From NCBI GenBank assembly GCA_026646655.1, contig JAPKHT010000002.1, positions 62,001 through 126,000 on the forward strand: a DNA stretch of 64,000 nt, written 5' to 3'. A program made the translations under genes and the position numbers. The stretch comes from JADLBR01 sp020847615 (GTDB lineage Bacteria > Verrucomicrobiota > Verrucomicrobiia > JADLBR01). The notes under the pieces are model-generated. The model searched no databases. It was not told where the DNA came from and saw nothing but the letters and a program-made list of their open reading frames with translations. Of this stretch, positions 8,017 to 16,866 are shown one piece after another (position 1 is the stretch's first letter; the number at the start of each line of letters is the position of its first letter).

Positions 8017-9132
8017 ATGGACGCGTATTTCAGGCTGGATGGGATCCGCAAGGCCTTTGGCGGTCACGAGGCCGTCAAGGGCGTCTCGATCGACATCCGC
8101 CGCGGGGAGGTCTTTTCGCTCCTTGGGCCGAGCGGCTGCGGCAAGACGACGCTCCTGCGCATAGCGGCTGGCCTCGAGGCGCCCGACGCGGGCGGGGTAT
8201 TCCTGGACGGCGAGGAGATCACCGGGCTGCCTCCCGAACGGCGCCGGATCAACACGGTCTTTCAGAGCTACGCGCTGTTCCCCCACATGAGCGTGTGGGA
8301 CAACGTGGCGTTCGGGCCCCGGGTGGCGCGGCGGGCCGAGGCGGCGCTGCGCCCCGACGTGGGCAGGATGCTCGAGATGGTCGGGCTGGCCGGTCGCGCC
8401 GAGGCGAGGCCAAGGCAACTCAGCGGCGGGGAGCGCCAGCGGGTGGCGCTCGCCCGCGCCCTGATCAATCGCCCGCAGGTGCTGCTGCTGGACGAGCCCC
8501 TGGCGGCGCTGGATCGCAAGCTGCGGCAGCGCATGCTGCTGGAATTGGATCGCATCCATGACGAGGTGGGCATCACTTTCCTGTACGTCACACACGATCA
8601 GGAGGAGGCGATGAGCCTGAGCGACCGGATCGCGGTCATGAACGCTGGGCGGGTCGAGCAGATCGGGACTCCGGCGGAGGTATACGAGAGGCCCGCGTCT
8701 CGATTTGTGGCGGAGTTCATAGGCGACACCAACCTGATGGAGGGAGTCGTCTTGGATGGCGCCGCGGGCGGCGTGTGCCGGCTCGAGATCCCGGGCCTGG
8801 GCGAGGTGCTCGCCGCGCGGGGCCGCGATTCGGGGGCGGGCGAGCGCGTGCTCGTGAGCGTGCGCCCGGAGAAGCTGCACGTCTCGCGGGGGAGCCTGCC
8901 CCCGGGATCGGGCCGGAATGTTATTCGGGGCAGGGTCGAGGACGTCAGCTACCGGGGTGCGGAAACCCGCTATTGGGTCCGGGCCGGTGCGTTGCGCATC
9001 GCCGTGGTGGAACAGAACGCCCGCCTGCAACACGGCGAGCGGCCGCCGACGTGGGACGAGAGCGTGTGGGTGGGATGGCACGCCGACGACGCCTTTGTGA
9101 TCGGCTCGCCGGCAGGCGGGGAGACGGGCTGA
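8017..9132 (+). CDS. potA: spermidine/putrescine ABC transporter ATP-binding protein
   Basis: Cytoplasmic ATPase of a polyamine-type importer, 371 residues. Walker A is GPSGCGKTT (37-45); then the Q-loop VFQSYALFPHM, signature LSGGERQRVALARAL, Walker B VLLLDEPLAALD and the switch histidine in THDQEEAMSL. The C-terminal third (about 275-365) is the TOBE regulatory domain typical of PotA/FbpC/MalK proteins. It is the first gene of four in the order potA-potB-potC-potD, with 15 bp to potB and overlaps after that, so a single operon is certain. The polyamine specificity comes from family resemblance and gene order. Confidence 0.93.
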   Translation: MDAYFRLDGIRKAFGGHEAVKGVSIDIRRGEVFSLLGPSGCGKTTLLRIAAGLEAPDAGGVFLDGEEITGLPPERRRINTVFQSYALFPHMSVWDNVAFGPRVARRAEAALRPDVGRMLEMVGLAGRAEARPRQLSGGERQRVALARALINRPQVLLLDEPLAALDRKLRQRMLLELDRIHDEVGITFLYVTHDQEEAMSLSDRIAVMNAGRVEQIGTPAEVYERPASRFVAEFIGDTNLMEGVVLDGAAGGVCRLEIPGLGEVLAARGRDSGAGERVLVSVRPEKLHVSRGSLPPGSGRNVIRGRVEDVSYRGAETRYWVRAGALRIAVVEQNARLQHGERPPTWDESVWVGWHADDAFVIGSPAGGETG

Positions 9133-9147
9133 GGCCTTGCCGCACCG

Positions 9148-10017
9148 ATGACGCGCGCGAACCGGAGGCGGGCGGAATGGCTGATGACGGCACCAAGCGT
9201 GCTCTGGCTGTCGATGTTCTTCGTCATTCCGACGGCCATGGTCTTTGTGATGGCCTTCCGGGTTCCCGATCCGTATGGCGGGCTGGGGAAGGAATGGGGG
9301 CTGCAGACCATCGAGGCGCTGTGGCGGGGTTCCTACGGGCCGGTGCTCTGGCGCACGGTGTGGATGAGCGTCCTGGCCACCATGGCGTGCCTGGCCATGG
9401 CGCTGCCGGTCGCCTATTGGATCGCGAGATTGCCGAAGTCCGCGGGGCGATGGGTGCTGGCGATCATCGTGGTCCCGTTCTGGACCAATTTCCTGATCCG
9501 CATCTACGCGTGGAAGACGGTCCTGCACATCGAGGGTCCGCTGAAGCAGGCACTGGTGACGCTCGGCGTGGTGGATCCATCGACGAGCCTGCTGTTCAAT
9601 TCCGGGGCGGTCATCGTGGTCCTGATCTACAACTATCTGCCGTTCGCGATCCTTCCCCTGTATGCCGCCGCGGAGCGGTTTGATTTTGGGCTCGTCGAGG
9701 CCGCGAGGGATCTCGGGGCCGGCCGATGGCGCGCGATGGCGTCCGTGTTCCTCCCTGGAATCTCGCAGGGCCTCCTGACGGCCTTCCTGGTCACCTTCAT
9801 ACCGATGCTCGGTTCGTACGCGATCCCGGACATCGTGGGCGGGACGTCCGCGGAGATGATCGGCAACAAGATCGCCCAGCGCGTATTCTCCGACCGGAAC
9901 CTGCCGCTGGCGAGCGCGCTGGCGGCGGTCTTGGCCCTGCTCATGCTGCTGCCTGCGATGGGCCTGCTGTGGTCCCCGCGATCGGCGTCCAGACGCGGCG
10001 GAGGGCGAGGGGCGTGA
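9148..10017 (+). CDS. potB: spermidine/putrescine ABC transporter permease PotB
   Basis: Inner-membrane permease, 289 residues with six predicted membrane spans, beginning with a hydrophobic span at WLMTAPSVLWLSMFFVIP. The EAA loop that docks on the ATPase is EAARDLGAGRWRAMASVFLPG, slightly changed from consensus but placed normally. PotB and PotC form the membrane channel. The stop codon overlaps the GTG start of potC. The C-terminus is short and basic (cytoplasmic). Confidence 0.92.
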   Translation: MTRANRRRAEWLMTAPSVLWLSMFFVIPTAMVFVMAFRVPDPYGGLGKEWGLQTIEALWRGSYGPVLWRTVWMSVLATMACLAMALPVAYWIARLPKSAGRWVLAIIVVPFWTNFLIRIYAWKTVLHIEGPLKQALVTLGVVDPSTSLLFNSGAVIVVLIYNYLPFAILPLYAAAERFDFGLVEAARDLGAGRWRAMASVFLPGISQGLLTAFLVTFIPMLGSYAIPDIVGGTSAEMIGNKIAQRVFSDRNLPLASALAAVLALLMLLPAMGLLWSPRSASRRGGGRGA

Positions 10018-10784
10018 GGCGCAGCCGGTTGCCGCTCCTGGCCGGGATCGGGGTTCTCCTGTTCCTGTACCTGCCGATGGTCGCCCTGGTGGCGCAGTCG
10101 TTCAATGCCTCGCGATTTGGCGGGCGGTGGATGGGCTTTTCGCTGAAGTGGTACGCGAGGCTTTTCGAGAATCGGCCCATCTGGGATGCCCTCTGGAACA
10201 GCCTGTTCGTCGCGCTGGTGGGGACCGGGGTTTCCGTGGTGCTGGGCACGCTATCGGGGTGGGCGATGCACCGTTACCGGGGGGGGCTGCAGCGCGTTCA
10301 CCACAGCCTGGTCTATGCGCCCCTGGTGGTCCCCGACGTCCTCATGGGCATCTCGCTGCTCCTGCTTTTCGTGAATTCGGGGGTGCCCCTCGGCCTGGGG
10401 ACCATCTCGCTGGCGCACATCACCTTCTGCATCAGCTACGTCGCGTTCGTGGTCCTGGGACGGTTGCAGGAGTTTGACGACTCGGTGCTCGATGCGGCCC
10501 GCGACCTGGGGGCGGGGTGGTGGACGACCTTCTGGCGCGTCGTGCTGCCGATGCTGGCCCCGGGCATCGCATCGGGGGCGGTGCTGGCGTTCACGCTCTC
10601 GATCGACGACTTCGTGATCACGTTCTTTGTCGCGGGCCCGGGCAGCACGACCCTGCCGGTCCACGTCTACAGCATGATCCGCCACGGGACCCCGACGCTC
10701 ATCAACGCCCTGAGCGGGTTGCTGATGGCGGTGACATTCGGCCTTGTATTGCTCGGGCAGCGATTTATTAGGCAATCACGATGA
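10014..10784 (+). CDS. potC: spermidine/putrescine ABC transporter permease PotC
   Basis: Second inner-membrane permease, 256 residues, with start codon GTG overlapping the potB stop (GTGA at 10014-10017), the usual sign of translational coupling. The first span is LLAGIGVLLFLYLPMVALVA, and the family's SFNAS motif follows directly. The EAA-type loop is DAARDLGAGWWTTFWRVVLP. The conserved SIDDFVITFFVAGPGSTTLP of PotC-type permeases is intact. It ends in an ATGA overlap with potD. Confidence 0.92.
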   Translation: MRRSRLPLLAGIGVLLFLYLPMVALVAQSFNASRFGGRWMGFSLKWYARLFENRPIWDALWNSLFVALVGTGVSVVLGTLSGWAMHRYRGGLQRVHHSLVYAPLVVPDVLMGISLLLLFVNSGVPLGLGTISLAHITFCISYVAFVVLGRLQEFDDSVLDAARDLGAGWWTTFWRVVLPMLAPGIASGAVLAFTLSIDDFVITFFVAGPGSTTLPVHVYSMIRHGTPTLINALSGLLMAVTFGLVLLGQRFIRQSR

Positions 10785-11818
10785 TGCGCTATATCTTCCG
10801 AAGCATGTTGGCCGCGGCCATGGCCGCCGGACTCGTCGGCTGCGGCGGCGCCCGCCCGGCCCTCCACCTCTTCACCTGGGCGGATTACATCGAGCCCGGG
10901 CTGATCAAGGAGTTCGAGCAAGCCAATGGGTGCCGGGTCGTGATCGACACCTTCGATTCCAACGAGTCGATGTACGCGAAGCTCAAGGCTGGGGCGCGGG
11001 GCTACGACATCGTCTTCCCCAGCAGCTACATGGCCTCGGTGATGCAGAAGGAGGGCCTGCTGGCGCCGATGGACCACGCGCTGCTCCCGAACCTGGCGCA
11101 CGTCGACCGCGAGTACCTCGCCCAGCTGGCGCTGGACAAGGAGATGAAATACAGCGTGCCCTACATGCTATCCAATTCCGGCATCGCCTATCGGAAGTCC
11201 AAGGTCGAGCGATTCGAGCCCTCGTGGGCGATGTTCGACCGGGCCGATCTCGCGGGGCGCATGACGCTGATGAATGACATGCGCGAGACCATGGGCGCGG
11301 CGCTCAAGAGCCTCGGACACAGCCTGAACACCACCGACGAGGCGCAGATCGCGCAGGCGCGCGACGTCGTCAAGCGGTGGAAGAGGAACATCGCGAAATT
11401 CGACAGCGAGCAATACAAGCCGGGGATCGCCTCGGCGGAGTTCCTGGTGGTGCACGGGTACAGCGGCGACCTGCTGCAGGTCGCGTCGGAGGAGGAGGAC
11501 GTCGGCTACGCCCCCCCGAAGGAGGGCACTTCCGTGGCGTGCGACGACCTGGTGATCCTGGCGGGCTCGGGACAGAAGGAGCTCGCGCACGCGTTCATCA
11601 ACTTCCTGCACGACCCGGCCAATGCCGCGAAGAACACCGAGTGCGTCCAGTTCCTTTGCCCGAATTCGGCGTCGTACGCGCAGTTGCCGGAGGAGATCCG
11701 ATCCAACCCGGCGATCTTCCTGCCCGAGGAACTGCGCCAGAAGTGCGAGGTCATCATCGACCTGGGACAGGACAACGCGAAATACGTCCGGGCGTGGGAC
11801 CAGATCAAGGCGGACTGA
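10781..11818 (+). CDS. potD: spermidine/putrescine-binding lipoprotein PotD
   Basis: Solute-binding component, 345 residues. The signal peptide ends in a lipobox (GLVGC, cysteine at about residue 22), so it is a lipoprotein anchored in a membrane, unlike the soluble PotD of E. coli. The mature part starts LHLFTWADYIEPGLIKEFEQ, the hallmark of the PotD/PotF group, and later has GYDIVFPSSYMASVMQKEG. Substrate-binding aromatic and acidic residues are at the expected places, but polyamine specificity was not proved. Two adjacent ATG codons (10781 and 10784) are possible starts. Confidence 0.9.
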   Translation: MMRYIFRSMLAAAMAAGLVGCGGARPALHLFTWADYIEPGLIKEFEQANGCRVVIDTFDSNESMYAKLKAGARGYDIVFPSSYMASVMQKEGLLAPMDHALLPNLAHVDREYLAQLALDKEMKYSVPYMLSNSGIAYRKSKVERFEPSWAMFDRADLAGRMTLMNDMRETMGAALKSLGHSLNTTDEAQIAQARDVVKRWKRNIAKFDSEQYKPGIASAEFLVVHGYSGDLLQVASEEEDVGYAPPKEGTSVACDDLVILAGSGQKELAHAFINFLHDPANAAKNTECVQFLCPNSASYAQLPEEIRSNPAIFLPEELRQKCEVIIDLGQDNAKYVRAWDQIKAD

Positions 11819-11846
11819 CCCGCGGGGTGGTCGGGCCGATGGCGCG

Positions 11847-12893
11847 ATGGACGGACCGGTCGCAGACCCCTCGGATGTCGCCAGGGTCCTGCTCGTCAAA
11901 CTGACCTCCCTGGGCGACGTCATCCATGGGACGGCGGCGATGGGGGCGCTCCAGCGGGCGTTTCCGCAGGCGGAGATCGCTTGGGCCGTGGACGAGCGTT
12001 TCGCCGACGTGCCGCGGCATCACCCTGGCGTGACGCGCGTGATCGAGGGGAGGCGCTTCCGGGCGGACCCGCTGCACGAACTGCGCGAGCTCGTATCCGC
12101 AACGGCGACGCTCCGGCGGGAGGGCGTAGACCTTGCGATCGACATCCAGGGCACCGCCAGGAGCGCGGCCTGGGTCTACGCCAGCGGGGCGCCGATCAAG
12201 GCGGGGCGCGGGGGAATGCGTCCCGGGTGGAGGCGCGCGGTGCGGCCCGACCTCGGGCGCCATGCGGTTCAGGTGATCGCCGAGATCTTGCAGTCGCTCG
12301 GGATACCGGCGCCCGATCCCCGTCCGGAGCTGCATTGGCCGGGCGCCGCGGAGGAAACGGTATCGGCCCTCCTTGGGGAGCACGGCATCGGGGGAACCCC
12401 TTTCGCGGTGATCAATCCGTTCAGCCGGTGGCCCACCAAGGAATGGCCGATCGCGCGGTTCCAGGAACTGGCTCGGCGCTTCCAGCGACAGACTGGGGCG
12501 GCGCTCGTCCTGACCGGGGGTTTGGCGGAGAGTGAAAGGGGGACCGCTTTCGCTCGGGGCTCCGAGCCCGCCCGAGTAGTTTCCTTCGCGGGGGCGCTCG
12601 ATCTTCCCGGATTGTTCTGCCTGCTCAAGCGGGCGAGGCTCGTGGTGACGGTCGATTCGGGACCGATGCATGCCGCCGCCGCCGTGGGCACCCCCGTGGT
12701 CGCCCTCTTCGGTCCCACGCTGCCCGAGCGGACGGGACCCTGGGGACCGGGGCACCGCGTCTTGCAGGCGGCCAGGCCCCAATCCCACCACGCCTACCGG
12801 CGTGCGGCATCTGCCGCGCTGATGGAAAGAATTGGGTTGGACGAGGTCCTCGAGGCCGCCATCGGGGCATGGGGATGTGCCCCGGGCGCCTGA
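11847..12893 (+). CDS. ADP-heptose:LPS heptosyltransferase-like glycosyltransferase (GT9)
   Basis: A 348-residue GT9-family enzyme. The N-terminus has VARVLLVKLTSLGDVIHGTA, the acceptor-domain signature of heptosyltransferase I (WaaC/RfaF type). The C-terminal half has INPFSRWPTKEWP and VTVDSGPMHAAAAVGTPVVALFGPT, the donor-binding region. It would act at the cytoplasmic face of the inner membrane on lipid A-core. The start at ATG 11847 was chosen because a nearby ATG at 11839 is out of frame and upstream in-frame starts run into potD. It lies 28 bp after potD but is probably functionally separate. The exact sugar transferred is unknown. Confidence 0.85.
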   Translation: MDGPVADPSDVARVLLVKLTSLGDVIHGTAAMGALQRAFPQAEIAWAVDERFADVPRHHPGVTRVIEGRRFRADPLHELRELVSATATLRREGVDLAIDIQGTARSAAWVYASGAPIKAGRGGMRPGWRRAVRPDLGRHAVQVIAEILQSLGIPAPDPRPELHWPGAAEETVSALLGEHGIGGTPFAVINPFSRWPTKEWPIARFQELARRFQRQTGAALVLTGGLAESERGTAFARGSEPARVVSFAGALDLPGLFCLLKRARLVVTVDSGPMHAAAAVGTPVVALFGPTLPERTGPWGPGHRVLQAARPQSHHAYRRAASAALMERIGLDEVLEAAIGAWGCAPGA

Positions 12894-12951
12894 GGGCCGG
12901 CCCACGGCGCCACCCTGTTGCCTTTTTGCGCCGTGCTGACAGACTGCGACC

Positions 12952-13335
12952 ATGGTCAAGAAGCTGTTGCACACGCGCTATCGGGTGAGCGAACTGGATG
13001 AGGCGGTCGCCTTCTACCGCGACGTGCTGGGGTGCCGGGAGGTGAGGCGCAGCGAATCGCCGCGCGGATCGAAGCTGGCATTCATGGCCGCGCCCGGCAG
13101 CGACGAGCAGATCGAGCTGACCTATTTTCCCGCGAGCGGCCCGGTGCGGGTCCAGCCGGACCTGACGCATCTCGCCTTCGAGGTCGATGATCTGGAGGCG
13201 TTCGCGAGGCACTCGGCCGCCCACGGTCACCCCCTGACGGACGGGCCGACGAGAACCTCTTCGGGCCAGATCATCGCCTTCATCGATGCGCCCGATGGCT
13301 ACGAGATCGAGCTGATCCAACCCGCCAGGGGTTAG
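12952..13335 (+). CDS. glyoxalase I-like (VOC family) protein
   Basis: A 127-residue single VOC domain with two beta-alpha-beta-beta-beta modules. It starts LLHTRYRVSELDEAVAFYRDVLG, as in lactoylglutathione lyase GloA. Putative metal ligands are present: His at HTRYRV, Glu at QIELTYF, His at THLAFEV and Glu at EIELIQ. The length and residues fit a Ni/Zn glyoxalase I dimer, which would convert the methylglutathionyl hemithioacetal of methylglyoxal; other VOC activities cannot be excluded. It is followed by rpe after 13 bp, so they are probably co-transcribed. Confidence 0.8.
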   Translation: MVKKLLHTRYRVSELDEAVAFYRDVLGCREVRRSESPRGSKLAFMAAPGSDEQIELTYFPASGPVRVQPDLTHLAFEVDDLEAFARHSAAHGHPLTDGPTRTSSGQIIAFIDAPDGYEIELIQPARG

Positions 13336-13348
13336 AGGAGAACTCACG

Positions 13349-14026
13349 ATGCGCCCCATCCTCATCGCACCCTCGCTGCTGGCGGCCGATCCGGCTTCCC
13401 TCGGGGAAGAGGTCCGCAGGGCGGGGGGGGCTGGTGCCGACTGGTTGCACGTGGACATCATGGATGGCCATTTCGTGCCAAATCTCTCCTTCGGGCCGGC
13501 CATCGTGGCCGCCGCCAAGCGCCACACCCACCTGCCTCTGGATGTCCATCTGATGCTCTCGCATCCGGACCGCTACATCGAGGCGTTCGCACGGGCCGGC
13601 GCTGCGCTGATATCCGTGCACGTGGAGGCCGACCACGACGTCGCGGACACGCTCCGGAGGATCAAGCGGCTGGGCTGCCGCCGCGGCGTGGTCCTGAACC
13701 CCGACACGCCATTCGAGGCCGCAGAGCCATTCCTCGAGGATGCCGAGCTGGTCCTGGCCATGACCGTATACCCTGGTTTCGGGGGACAGCCTCTGATCAG
13801 CGGGGTCTTGGAGAAGTGCGCGAGGGCCAGGAGCCACCGGTCAGCGCGCGGGCTCGATTTCGATATCGAGGTGGACGGCGGCGTCGGCGTGGAAAACGCG
13901 GCCGACTGCGCCAGGGCCGGTGCCAATGTGCTCGTTGCCGGCACCTCGCTGTTCGCCGAGGGCGACATGGCCGAACGAGTTCGGCGGATGCGCGCGATGG
14001 CGGAGGCCGCGGTCAGCTCCGGCTGA
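13349..14026 (+). CDS. rpe: ribulose-phosphate 3-epimerase
   Basis: A TIM-barrel enzyme of the pentose phosphate pathway interconverting ribulose-5-phosphate and xylulose-5-phosphate, 225 residues. The signature IAPSLLAAD opens the protein; HVDIMDGHFVPNLSFGP gives the metal-binding His and Asp; VHLMLSHPDRYIEAFARAGA, VYPGFGGQPLI and DIEVDGGVG (second catalytic Asp) follow. GAGGAG 6-10 bp upstream of the ATG is a good Shine-Dalgarno sequence. The last 14 bp overlap the 3' end of the convergent lptF/G gene. Confidence 0.95.
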   Translation: MRPILIAPSLLAADPASLGEEVRRAGGAGADWLHVDIMDGHFVPNLSFGPAIVAAAKRHTHLPLDVHLMLSHPDRYIEAFARAGAALISVHVEADHDVADTLRRIKRLGCRRGVVLNPDTPFEAAEPFLEDAELVLAMTVYPGFGGQPLISGVLEKCARARSHRSARGLDFDIEVDGGVGVENAADCARAGANVLVAGTSLFAEGDMAERVRRMRAMAEAAVSSG

Positions 14027-15131
14027 CGCGGAGCAGGGCCACCAGGCCCAGCGACTGGAAAAGCACGTTCGGGGCCCAGATGATCAGTTCGGGAAATGCC
14101 CCGGGTGTCGACTTGTATGTCTCCGCAACCATGATCAGGAAGTAGTAGGCGAAGACCACCCCGAAGCTCAGCGCCACGCCGACCGACGTCTCGCGGCGAT
14201 GGGAGCGGATTGCCAGGGGTATGCCGATCAGCGTGAACGTGATGCAGGAGAAGGACGCCGCCACGCGCTTCTGGATCTCGGTCAGGGTGCCGCTCCAGAC
14301 ATAGTCGGCGGGTTTCTCCCGTCCGCGCGAGACGCGCCCGATCAGGTGGCTGAGGGGCAGCGCGCTGTCGCTCTTTGCCCGGTTCGCCTTCTCCATCAGC
14401 TCCGAAAGTGAGATCCGGAGGGGGAACTCGTCGAAGCGTCGCCCCAGGCTGATCATGGGCAACTCGAAGGGCTTTCCGTCATTGCGCTGCTCCATGCGCG
14501 CGTCATAGAGCTTCAGCACGATCGCATTGTTCTGCTCGTCGGGCGTGATCTCACCCTTGGCCGCGCGAAAGCTCCGGAGCGGACGCTTTCGGTCATCGAG
14601 GTCCCAGACATGGAGGTTGTAGACCACGTTGCCCTCCTTGCGGGCCACATAGATCCGCTTGTCCGGGAACTGGTCGATCACCGTGTCGTCATCGAACAGG
14701 GCGCCGGGGGCCTCGCGCGCCAGGTTGTAGACCATGCTCTTGATCCGATCCATGGCGAAGGGCGCCAGATAAGAGTTCATCACAAAGCAGACCCCGCTCG
14801 CCACGACCGAGAGCATCAGGACCGGCGCGATCAGGGAACTGAGGCTGATGCCGCTGGCGCGGATGGCGACCAGCTCGCTGTCGGCGGACATGCGCCCGAA
14901 GACAATCATGATGGCCGTCAGCAGCCCCCACGGCAAGGTGAAGACCAGGGAGAACGGGATCAACATCACGATGAACTCCCAGATGAACCAGGGGGGCACG
15001 TCGTGGTTCACGATCAGGTCAAACAGGCGGGTGAATATGTTCCCCAGGACCAGGACGAACGTGAGGATGCCGATCGCAATCAGCGTAGTCGTCAGAATCT
15101 CTCGCAGGAGGTGGCGATATAGCGTGATCAT
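14013..15131 (-). CDS. LPS export permease, LptF/LptG (YjgP/YjgQ) family
   Basis: A 372-residue inner-membrane protein of the LptB2FG transporter, which extracts LPS from the inner membrane. Three N-terminal spans (TLIAIGILTFVLVLGNIF; the VMLIPFSLVFTLPWGLLTAI region; APVLMLSVVASGVCFVMN) are followed by a periplasmic beta-jellyroll and three C-terminal spans. Short motifs such as SELVAIRASGISL are typical of the family. ATG 15131 (MITLYRHLLREIL) is preferred over 15161 because it starts directly at the first amphipathic helix. Which of LptF or LptG it is cannot be decided; no partner or LptB is in the window. Confidence 0.88.
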   Translation of the reverse strand: MITLYRHLLREILTTTLIAIGILTFVLVLGNIFTRLFDLIVNHDVPPWFIWEFIVMLIPFSLVFTLPWGLLTAIMIVFGRMSADSELVAIRASGISLSSLIAPVLMLSVVASGVCFVMNSYLAPFAMDRIKSMVYNLAREAPGALFDDDTVIDQFPDKRIYVARKEGNVVYNLHVWDLDDRKRPLRSFRAAKGEITPDEQNNAIVLKLYDARMEQRNDGKPFELPMISLGRRFDEFPLRISLSELMEKANRAKSDSALPLSHLIGRVSRGREKPADYVWSGTLTEIQKRVAASFSCITFTLIGIPLAIRSHRRETSVGVALSFGVVFAYYFLIMVAETYKSTPGAFPELIIWAPNVLFQSLGLVALLRVSRS

Positions 15132-15255
15132 GGCAGGCTTGCGGCGAGCCGACCCGGGCATATTATGTCGCCCTCAGGGTCCCGCAAGCCGTTCGATGCG
15201 AAAATGTGGCACGCCGGCGCACGGGCCCCAAGATCTTTTTTCGGTGAAGCACCTC

Positions 15256-15867
15256 ATGTCGACCAGCGTCAAAACAGCGGTGGATGGCGACGAGAACCCG
15301 GCGGAAAGGCACCGCCAATGGGTGACACGGGCCAAGACCGGCGAAGAGGAGGCTTTCCGAATGCTTTTTGAGGAGTTTTTTCCGAAGATCTACGGCATGA
15401 TCTTCCACATGGTCGGTCAGGTGGAGACGGCCGAGGATCTGGCGCAGTCCACGATGGTCCAGGCGTGGAGGCGCCTGAATCAGTTTGACGGGCGCTCCGC
15501 CTTCGGAACCTGGCTCTACCGGATCGGCGTTAACACGGCCCTGGACCACCTCCGCCGTCGCAAGAACCGCCCCATGGAATCACTCGAGGTGGCGGCCGAA
15601 GCCGGCATCGAGCCGGCCGTTAATCCCGAGCCCCCCGGCGGTGCGCTGGATGACAGGGAGTTGGGCGCCGCCATCGACCGGGCGCTCCAGAAACTGACGC
15701 CCGAGCACCGCGCGGTGTTCGTCCTCGGGGAAATCGAGGAAATGGCCTACGAGGATATCGGGCGAGTCCTGAAAGTGAAACGGGGCACCGTCATGTCCCG
15801 GATGCACTATGCGCGGCGCCATCTCCAACGACTGCTGAGGCCCTTTTATGAGCGAGCTCAATCCTAA
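15256..15867 (+). CDS. ECF-type RNA polymerase sigma factor
   Basis: A 203-residue sigma-70 family factor. Region 2 (residues about 30-95) has EEFFPKIYGMIFHMVGQVETAEDLAQST with FGTWLYRIGVNTALDHLRRRK. Region 4 (about 140-195) has LTPEHRAVFVLGEIEEMAYEDIGRVL and VKRGTVMSRMHYARRHLQRLL. The ATG at 15256 is preceded by GGTGAAG at suitable spacing; GTG 15244 is an alternative. The 3' end overlaps the next gene, a membrane protein in the usual anti-sigma position, so its activity is probably held at the membrane until a cell-envelope signal. Confidence 0.93.
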   Translation: MSTSVKTAVDGDENPAERHRQWVTRAKTGEEEAFRMLFEEFFPKIYGMIFHMVGQVETAEDLAQSTMVQAWRRLNQFDGRSAFGTWLYRIGVNTALDHLRRRKNRPMESLEVAAEAGIEPAVNPEPPGGALDDRELGAAIDRALQKLTPEHRAVFVLGEIEEMAYEDIGRVLKVKRGTVMSRMHYARRHLQRLLRPFYERAQS

Positions 15868-16339
15868 CGACCGGCAACTGATCGCCACGGAATACTTCGA
15901 CGGGGCCCTGGGACCCGAGGAACTGGCGTGGTTTGAAGAGAATGGCCTGGCGTCGGATCCGGTGGTGAAGGAGACGCTGGAGGGGGCCAGAGGCCTGCGG
16001 GAGCTGGTGCGGCGCGGGGCGCGTCCGGAACCGCCGGCGGCACTGGCCTTCTACTGGGAGCGAGTGCGGGCCGATGTCCAAGGGGTTGGGCGCGCGGGCG
16101 CACGGCCCATGCGGGCATCGTGGCGGTGGGCGACACCGGTGAGGGTTCTGGCGACGGCCGCTGCGGTTCTGGTGGGGATTGCGCTGGTGCTGCCGCGCGG
16201 GGGATCGATGATGTCGACTGTGGAACGGGCGGAGTCTCGGCAACCGGGGCTTTACACCTCGGTTGTGCCGGCCCGGGGCGCGAGCGTTGTCTGGATCACC
16301 GGTTTGGAGTACCTCCCGGAAGGGTACGTGCTGCGATGA
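15848..16339 (+). CDS. putative membrane-anchored anti-sigma factor
   Basis: A 163-residue protein overlapping the sigma gene by 20 bp. The cytoplasmic part (1-95) is acidic and helical (YFDGALGPEELAWFEENG), as in anti-sigma domains. One transmembrane segment lies at about 99-115 (VLATAAAVLVGIALVL), followed by a short periplasmic tail. The zinc-binding HxxxCxxC of ZAS domains is absent, so it would be a non-zinc class, or only positionally similar. The call rests on gene order and topology. Confidence 0.6.
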   Translation: MSELNPNDRQLIATEYFDGALGPEELAWFEENGLASDPVVKETLEGARGLRELVRRGARPEPPAALAFYWERVRADVQGVGRAGARPMRASWRWATPVRVLATAAAVLVGIALVLPRGGSMMSTVERAESRQPGLYTSVVPARGASVVWITGLEYLPEGYVLR

Positions 16340-16782
16340 GATGGCTCGCGGTGGCATGGCTTGGGATGGCGGGTCTAGCCGCGGCGGGCGACACCCGCGC
16401 GGAACCATGGCCCTGGGGCGCGCTGGTCCTGGCGCGGATGGACGAGGGCCCGAATGACCCCCGGCTTGAAAAATACCTGCCAGACCTGAAGCGGGTCTTT
16501 GGCTATCGCCGCTACGAGATCTATGGGCAGGCCTGGGGGACCGGTCCGGCCAATGCGGAGAGCATCGTGTTGCCCACCAAGGAGTTCTTTGTGAAACTCC
16601 GCCCGCGGGGGGAGGGGAATCGGCGCCTTGGTTTCGAGTTTTTCCGGAACGAGCGCCTTCTGGTTGAGGGGGAGGCGGTCATGCCGGTCTCCGCGCCGCT
16701 CTTCATCACCGGCCCCGAATATGGCCATGGCAAACTGGTGATGATCGTGGAGATCCGCGATGTCGCGCCCAAAGGGCGCTGA
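16336..16782 (+). CDS. secreted protein of unknown function
   Basis: A 148-residue protein starting in an ATGA overlap with the previous gene. A short signal peptide (AVAWLGMAGLAAAGDTRA) precedes a mature part of about 125 residues with alternating beta-type segments (FVKLRPRGEG, LGFEFFRNERLLVEGEAVMP, KLVMIVEIRDV). No catalytic motif was recognised. Its coupling to the sigma/anti-sigma pair suggests a periplasmic partner in the same envelope response; that is inference. Confidence 0.6.
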   Translation: MRWLAVAWLGMAGLAAAGDTRAEPWPWGALVLARMDEGPNDPRLEKYLPDLKRVFGYRRYEIYGQAWGTGPANAESIVLPTKEFFVKLRPRGEGNRRLGFEFFRNERLLVEGEAVMPVSAPLFITGPEYGHGKLVMIVEIRDVAPKGR

Positions 16783-16866
16783 TAGAATGCGGATTTGCCA
16801 GATGCCGTGGGTTGTTGCATCTTAACTGCCTCACCGGGGCACGGATGCCCTCGTGGAAAGGACGTT

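Noticed and set aside
7885..9528. 547-residue minus-strand frame spanning potA and potB
   Set aside because: The plus-strand transporter genes are unambiguous; this frame has no start signal and no recognisable domain.
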